From Pseudomonadota bacterium (GTDB lineage Bacteria; Pseudomonadota; Alphaproteobacteria; Rhizobiales; Devosiaceae): a stretch of DNA of 53,821 bases. The DNA lies in NCBI GenBank assembly GCA_023433775.1, contig JAEYTY010000004.1, positions 1 to 53,821 on the forward strand, read 5' to 3'. This document shows, one piece after another, positions 50,145 through 53,821 of the stretch (the first letter of the stretch is position 1; the number at the start of each line of letters is the position of its first letter). The translations under genes were made by a program, and so were the position numbers. The notes below the pieces were generated by a model. The model was not told where the DNA came from and did no database searches. It saw only the letters and a list, made by a program, of their open reading frames with translations.

Positions 50145-51522
50145 TTTGCGCCCACCACCCGGCTGGGTTGAAAGGCTCGTTGTTCTGTCGCATTTCAATA
50201 TAGAGAGTGGGCAGGTCGGCGCCAGCATTGGTCGTTACCGTACGGCCAATTGTGCGTGATCCCATAGTGCCCAGCGGTTCGCCCATCAGCACAAATTGCC
50301 CCACATCGACACTGATCGCCTCAAGGCCGGCCAGGAGAGCCGTATAGCCACCCCCGGTATTGAGAATGATGATCTGGCCATAATTGAGGTAAGGCCCCTT
50401 GTAGAGAACCCAGCCATCGGCGGGGGAAACAACCTGGGCCTGCGCGCGGGTGATCATGGACTGGCCCTGGGAAATGCCGCCCATGCCGTCATTGGCGCCA
50501 AAGTCCACCGCGACATCGCCATTGACGGGAAGGGCGAGATAGCCCCGGGCAAGTGGGAAGGGCACGCCGGGCATGGTGCGGGCGGGGTCGGCAAAGGCGA
50601 GGCGAATGGCGTCCGGGGAGAGGGTCGGCAGGTCCGGGTCCTGCGCCGTGGCTGGGGCAGCAGTGGCGCCGGCGGCGGCGCGGGCGGAAAGGGCCCCAAT
50701 CAGCTCACGCAGAGTGCCGGCGCGTTCGGCCAGGGCCATGGCCTCGGCCTCTTCGGCTTCGAGGGAAGCGCTGACCTGCGTAATGCCCTGTTTCCGCGCG
50801 GCAATGAGCGTCGCGATGCGGAGCTGCTCTTCTTCCAGCACGTCGTGATTGGCCTTGAGCGTCGCTTCTTCCTCCAGCGCTGCACGCTTGATGTCGGTCA
50901 GGGCTTTCATGTCTTTGGCGACGGCATCGGCGCGCTCGCGCAATTGCGGCACGATGGACGCGATCAGCATGGCGCCACGGGCCGAGCCCAAAGCGTCGCT
51001 CGGGTCGACGATCAGCGCGGGAGGCGGATTGAGGGAGATGCGCTCGAGGGCGGCGAGGACATTGGCGACTTCGGCATCGGCGCCATCGAGGCGCCCGCGC
51101 ACGTCGAGTTCGGCGACGATGAGTTCGGAGATGCGATCTTCGACGTCGGAAATCTCGATTTCGGCCAGCTTGACGCGCTGTGCGGCAGCGATGAGGGCGG
51201 CGCTTTGCTGGGTGCGGTCGCCTTCCATGGCGGCGATTTCCGCTTTGAGCTCGGCGATGCGCTCCTGGCTGATCGTCAGTGAGGCTTCGACGGCCTCAAG
51301 GTCCGCGGCGCTGGGGGCGGTGGAGTCTTCAGGGGTTTCAGAGGGTTCGGCAGGCTCTTCGACGGGCGGGGGCGTCTCGAGTTGCAGGCCGGGGCGGAGG
51401 TCGGTGGCGAGGGGAGCTTCGGACCCGGTTTCGGTCTGGGCGAGCAGTGGCAAAGCAGCCGCGCCGGTGAAGAGGACACCGGCCAGCAGGGCTTTTGCAA
51501 TGCTTGCCGGCCGCGCGGGCAT
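50128..51522 (-). CDS. EnvC-like murein hydrolase activator with degenerate LytM domain
   Basis: 464 residues from ATG at 51522, with AAAGGAG just before it. Signal peptide (MPARPASIAKALLAGVLF), then long coiled coils (about 75-290; for example AELKAEIAAMEGDRTQQSA), then a C-terminal LytM/M23 domain. Its zinc ligands are gone: the HG strand reads NTGGGY, YAHL reads LAGL and HFE reads YIE. Such domains do not cut peptidoglycan but activate amidases during division, as in E. coli EnvC. It is upstream of and overlaps ctpA. Confidence 0.9.
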   Translation of the reverse strand: MPARPASIAKALLAGVLFTGAAALPLLAQTETGSEAPLATDLRPGLQLETPPPVEEPAEPSETPEDSTAPSAADLEAVEASLTISQERIAELKAEIAAMEGDRTQQSAALIAAAQRVKLAEIEISDVEDRISELIVAELDVRGRLDGADAEVANVLAALERISLNPPPALIVDPSDALGSARGAMLIASIVPQLRERADAVAKDMKALTDIKRAALEEEATLKANHDVLEEEQLRIATLIAARKQGITQVSASLEAEEAEAMALAERAGTLRELIGALSARAAAGATAAPATAQDPDLPTLSPDAIRLAFADPARTMPGVPFPLARGYLALPVNGDVAVDFGANDGMGGISQGQSMITRAQAQVVSPADGWVLYKGPYLNYGQIIILNTGGGYTALLAGLEAISVDVGQFVLMGEPLGTMGSRTIGRTVTTNAGADLPTLYIEMRQNNEPFNPAGWWAQNEQTG

Positions 51523-51707
51523 GGCGTCTCCTTTAGGGGTCACCCCCCGAATCAATTGCGGCACCATAGCAAAGGCCCGGCAAACCGCCGGTTAACATTG
51601 CTTAACCATAAAGGTCTTGGCGTTAGCAGACTGTTGACCTTGAGCGTGACGCATAGGGGCTTAACGCGACAGTTGAGGCAAAAATCTGTTCACCCTCCAG
51701 CCGCCCA

Positions 51708-52190
51708 CTAATCACCCCGATGATAGGGGTGGCCGGAGAGGATGGTGGTGGTGCGATAGAGCTGTTCGGCGAGCATGATGCGCACCAGCTGATGCGGCCA
51801 GACCATGGGCGAAAAGCTGATCGAGAGATCGGCTGAGCGGACAAGATCGGGGTTGATGCCATCGGCGCCGCCGATGACGAAACCCACGGCGGGGCGGCCA
51901 TCATCGCGCCAGCGGGCGAGCTGGTTGGCAAAGGCGTCCGAGGACATGGATTTGCCGCGCTCGTCGAGCGTGACGACGATGCCATCGGGCAGAGCGGCGC
52001 GGAGGGCTTTGGCCTCCTCGCCCTTGCGGGCAGCAGCGGAGCCGGCGCGGGATTCGGAGAGTTCGGTCACCTCAAAGCCGGTAAGGGCCAGCGGCTTGCC
52101 GGAAGCGGCGGCGCGATCAAGATAGCGTGCGACCAGCTCCCGCTCGGGGCCGGACTTCATCCGGCCCACCGCTGCTATGGCAATGCGCAT
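51708..52190 (-). CDS. rlmH: 23S rRNA pseudouridine-1915 N3-methyltransferase
   Basis: 160 residues of the SPOUT/RlmH type: MRIAIAAVGRMKSGPE at the start, FVIGGADGI as the SAM-knot loop, and the EQLYRTTTILSGHPYHR end. It methylates helix 69 of 23S rRNA. It follows rsfS by 21 bp. Confidence 0.95.
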   Translation of the reverse strand: MRIAIAAVGRMKSGPERELVARYLDRAAASGKPLALTGFEVTELSESRAGSAAARKGEEAKALRAALPDGIVVTLDERGKSMSSDAFANQLARWRDDGRPAVGFVIGGADGINPDLVRSADLSISFSPMVWPHQLVRIMLAEQLYRTTTILSGHPYHRGD

Positions 52191-52211
52191 GAGATGCGGT
52201 CCCGGCAGAAC

Positions 52212-52604
52212 TCAGTGCTGGTCGGCGGCGAAATCGGCCTGCCACATCTTTTCGATGTTGTAGAACTCGCGCACTTCGGGGCGGAAAATGTGGACGATGA
52301 CGTCACCCGCATCGACCAGGACCCAGTCGGCATTCGGCAGACCTTCAACGCGTGGCTTGCCATAGCCGCCATCGCGCAAAGCGGTGATCACCTGATCGGC
52401 CACGGCGCCGACATGGCGCTGCGAACGGCCGGAGGTGACAACCATGTGATCGGCCAGCGAGGATTTGCCGGTGATGTCCACCGCGACCGTTTCTTCGGCC
52501 TTGGCGTCATCAAGCGTGTCGAGAATGACATCGATCAGGGGTTTTGCGGGGCCGGCGGCATTGGCCGGGGGAGCGGAGGTGGTGTTGTCGGGCAGCGCGG
52601 CCAT
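52212..52604 (-). CDS. rsfS: ribosomal silencing factor RsfS
   Basis: 130 residues from ATG at 52604, chosen over ATG at 52625 because AGAAGG lies nine bases upstream. The fold is intact: EETVAVDITGKSSLADHMVVTSG, then WVLVDAGDVIVHIFRPEVREFY. It binds L14 and blocks subunit joining in starvation. The 163 bp to nadD hold nothing I can name beyond a likely promoter. Confidence 0.94.
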   Translation of the reverse strand: MAALPDNTTSAPPANAAGPAKPLIDVILDTLDDAKAEETVAVDITGKSSLADHMVVTSGRSQRHVGAVADQVITALRDGGYGKPRVEGLPNADWVLVDAGDVIVHIFRPEVREFYNIEKMWQADFAADQH

Positions 52605-52767
52605 CAGAAACGGCCTTCTGCCCATGCGCGAGCATGGGTCATGCGAGAGTTAAGCATCCTTGGTTGTTGATCGGAATGTTGCGGCGTCGTGGCAAACGGC
52701 AAGCCGTCAGTTCCTGATGTCAAAAAGACTGGGTCAAATATGCGCCTTTTATGCGGATTTCGCAAGA

Positions 52768-53403
52768 TCAGCCCTGATCACGCTGCTGCGCCCTGATGGC
52801 GCTGGACGAGAGCGCCGACTGGCGGCCATGGAGATAGATCCAGGCGGGGGCGGGGAGACGCGCCAAAATGGGGGCATCCATGGCGTCGACCTGGGCGTGA
52901 TCCAGGGTTGCCGCGGCGCGTGAGGCAAGGGCGCGATTGCCGGAGCCGGGCCGGACATAAACCGCCATGGGCAGCGCCGCCGCAATATCCTGCCAACGCT
53001 CCCAGCGATGGAAATCGGCAAGGCTATCGGCGCCCATGATCCAGACAAAGCGCCGGTCGGGCAGGGTGCGGGTGAGGAAACGGACGGTCTGCCAAGTATA
53101 GGTGAAGCCTTTGGCGGCCTCAAAGCCGGTGACGCGAATGCGCGGATGGGTGATCATTTCCCGCGCTGCGGTGACCCGATCGGCCAGCGGGCGGAGTTCG
53201 CTATGGCTCTTGAGCGGATTGCCGGGCGTGACCAGCACCCAGAGCGCATCGAGCTCGAGACGGCGCAGGGTTTCTTCCATGACCAGGACATGGCCTTGAT
53301 GGATGGGATTGAAACTGCCGCCGAAAAGGCCGATGCGCATCCCGGCCGCCGAGGGCGGCAGATCGGTTATGCCCGGAATGCGCAGCGGCGGACGCAGGCT
53401 CAA
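52768..53403 (-). CDS. nadD: nicotinate-nucleotide adenylyltransferase
   Basis: 211 residues. GLFGGSFNPIHQGH is the nucleotidyltransferase signature and SSSAIR near the end the second ATP-contact motif. The enzyme makes nicotinate adenine dinucleotide in NAD synthesis. ATG at 53403 overlaps the proA stop by 4 bp; an ATG at 53340 is a shorter alternative. Confidence 0.95.
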   Translation of the reverse strand: MSLRPPLRIPGITDLPPSAAGMRIGLFGGSFNPIHQGHVLVMEETLRRLELDALWVLVTPGNPLKSHSELRPLADRVTAAREMITHPRIRVTGFEAAKGFTYTWQTVRFLTRTLPDRRFVWIMGADSLADFHRWERWQDIAAALPMAVYVRPGSGNRALASRAAATLDHAQVDAMDAPILARLPAPAWIYLHGRQSALSSSAIRAQQRDQG

Positions 53404-53821
53404 GGCCGCAATTGTCCGTTGCCGCGGACGCGGTATTTGAAGCTGGTCAATTGTTCGACACCGACGGGGCCGCGCGCGTGCATCTTGCCGGTGGCAATGC
53501 CGATCTCGCCGCCAAAGCCGAACTCGCCGCCATCGGCAAACTGGGTCGAAGCATTATGGACGAGGATGGCGCTGTCGATTTCGTTGAAGAATTTTTCGAC
53601 TGCGGCTGGGTCCTCGGCGATGATGGCCTCGGTGTGGTGGCTCGAATAGTGCTCGATATGGGCGATGGCGGCTTCGAGGCTGTCGACGATTTTCACCGAG
53701 ATGATCGCGTCCTCATATTCGGTCTGCCAGTCCTGTTCGGTCGCAGCGATGGCCTCGGGGATCATCGACATGACCGTGGCGTCGCCACGAATTTCACAGC
53801 CCTTGGCGATCAGCGCCGCGA
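53400..53821 (-). CDS. proA: gamma-glutamyl phosphate reductase (partial, C-terminal part only)
   Basis: The last 140 or so residues are visible; the gene runs off the right edge. EYEDAIISVKIVDSLEAAIAHI, ILVHNASTQFADGGEFGFGGEIGI and HARGPVGVEQLTSFKY are the typical end of ProA. It reduces glutamyl phosphate to the semialdehyde in proline synthesis. Overlaps nadD by 4 bp. Confidence 0.96.
   Translation of the reverse strand, partial: AALIAKGCEIRGDATVMSMIPEAIAATEQDWQTEYEDAIISVKIVDSLEAAIAHIEHYSSHHTEAIIAEDPAAVEKFFNEIDSAILVHNASTQFADGGEFGFGGEIGIATGKMHARGPVGVEQLTSFKYRVRGNGQLRP

Overview
This window looks like about 54 kb of chromosome from a GC-rich alphaproteobacterium of the order Hyphomicrobiales, most like the Devosia group. 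The pointers are: a split F-type ATP synthase locus (atpHAGDC only, no F0 genes alongside); the proA-nadD-rsfS-rlmH-envC-ctpA-rppH order; an imuA-imuB-dnaE2 mutasome under a GAAC-N7-GAAC LexA box; and a membrane pyrophosphatase plus a soluble one. The genus is inferred from gene order and protein style, not from any database search.

Layout. 1-3 kb: the end of a FeeM/acyl-homoserine-lactone-synthase-like gene and a membrane GGDEF-EAL protein. 3-9.2 kb: a pterin dehydratase and the SOS mutagenesis operon. 9.3-15.7 kb: a TerB-like protein, a universal stress protein with an FNR/FixK-like box, ppa, a voltage-gated sodium channel, cytochrome b561 divergent from a marR-DUF3445 pair, and a VOC-RibD pair. 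15.7-17.3 kb: a compositionally odd islet, first a long non-coding stretch, then AT-rich DNA with a 42-bp palindrome and two small unrecognised genes. 17.4-23.1 kb: hppA, DUF167, yggT, dedA, typA. 23.3-29 kb: two toxin-antitoxin modules, a small sigma-factor operon, fumC and rpmF. 29-38 kb: mtgA, an isoprenyl diphosphate synthase with a three-gene run behind it, a five-repeat exported protein, a permease, xerC and priA. 38-44 kb: a ParDE module and the ATP synthase operon. 44-53.8 kb: a chemoreceptor, a racemase and the long leftward housekeeping cluster ending in a truncated proA.

How genes work together. ImuA, ImuB and DnaE2 form the inducible translesion polymerase. Ppa and HppA both consume pyrophosphate, HppA storing the energy as a proton gradient. 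XerC and PriA act at chromosome dimer resolution and replication restart. EnvC-like and CtpA-like proteins act in the periplasm on cell-wall turnover, while RsfS and RlmH act on the ribosome.

The most interesting observations are a dispersed two-hairpin repeat present in three copies with a compensatory base-pair change, an exported protein made of five identically spaced two-cysteine repeats, the palindrome-bearing islet with a small gene whose ribosome binding site is inside a hairpin, and several paralogue-type substitutions at catalytic positions (racemase, EnvC). No tRNA, rRNA, CRISPR array or intact insertion sequence was seen.
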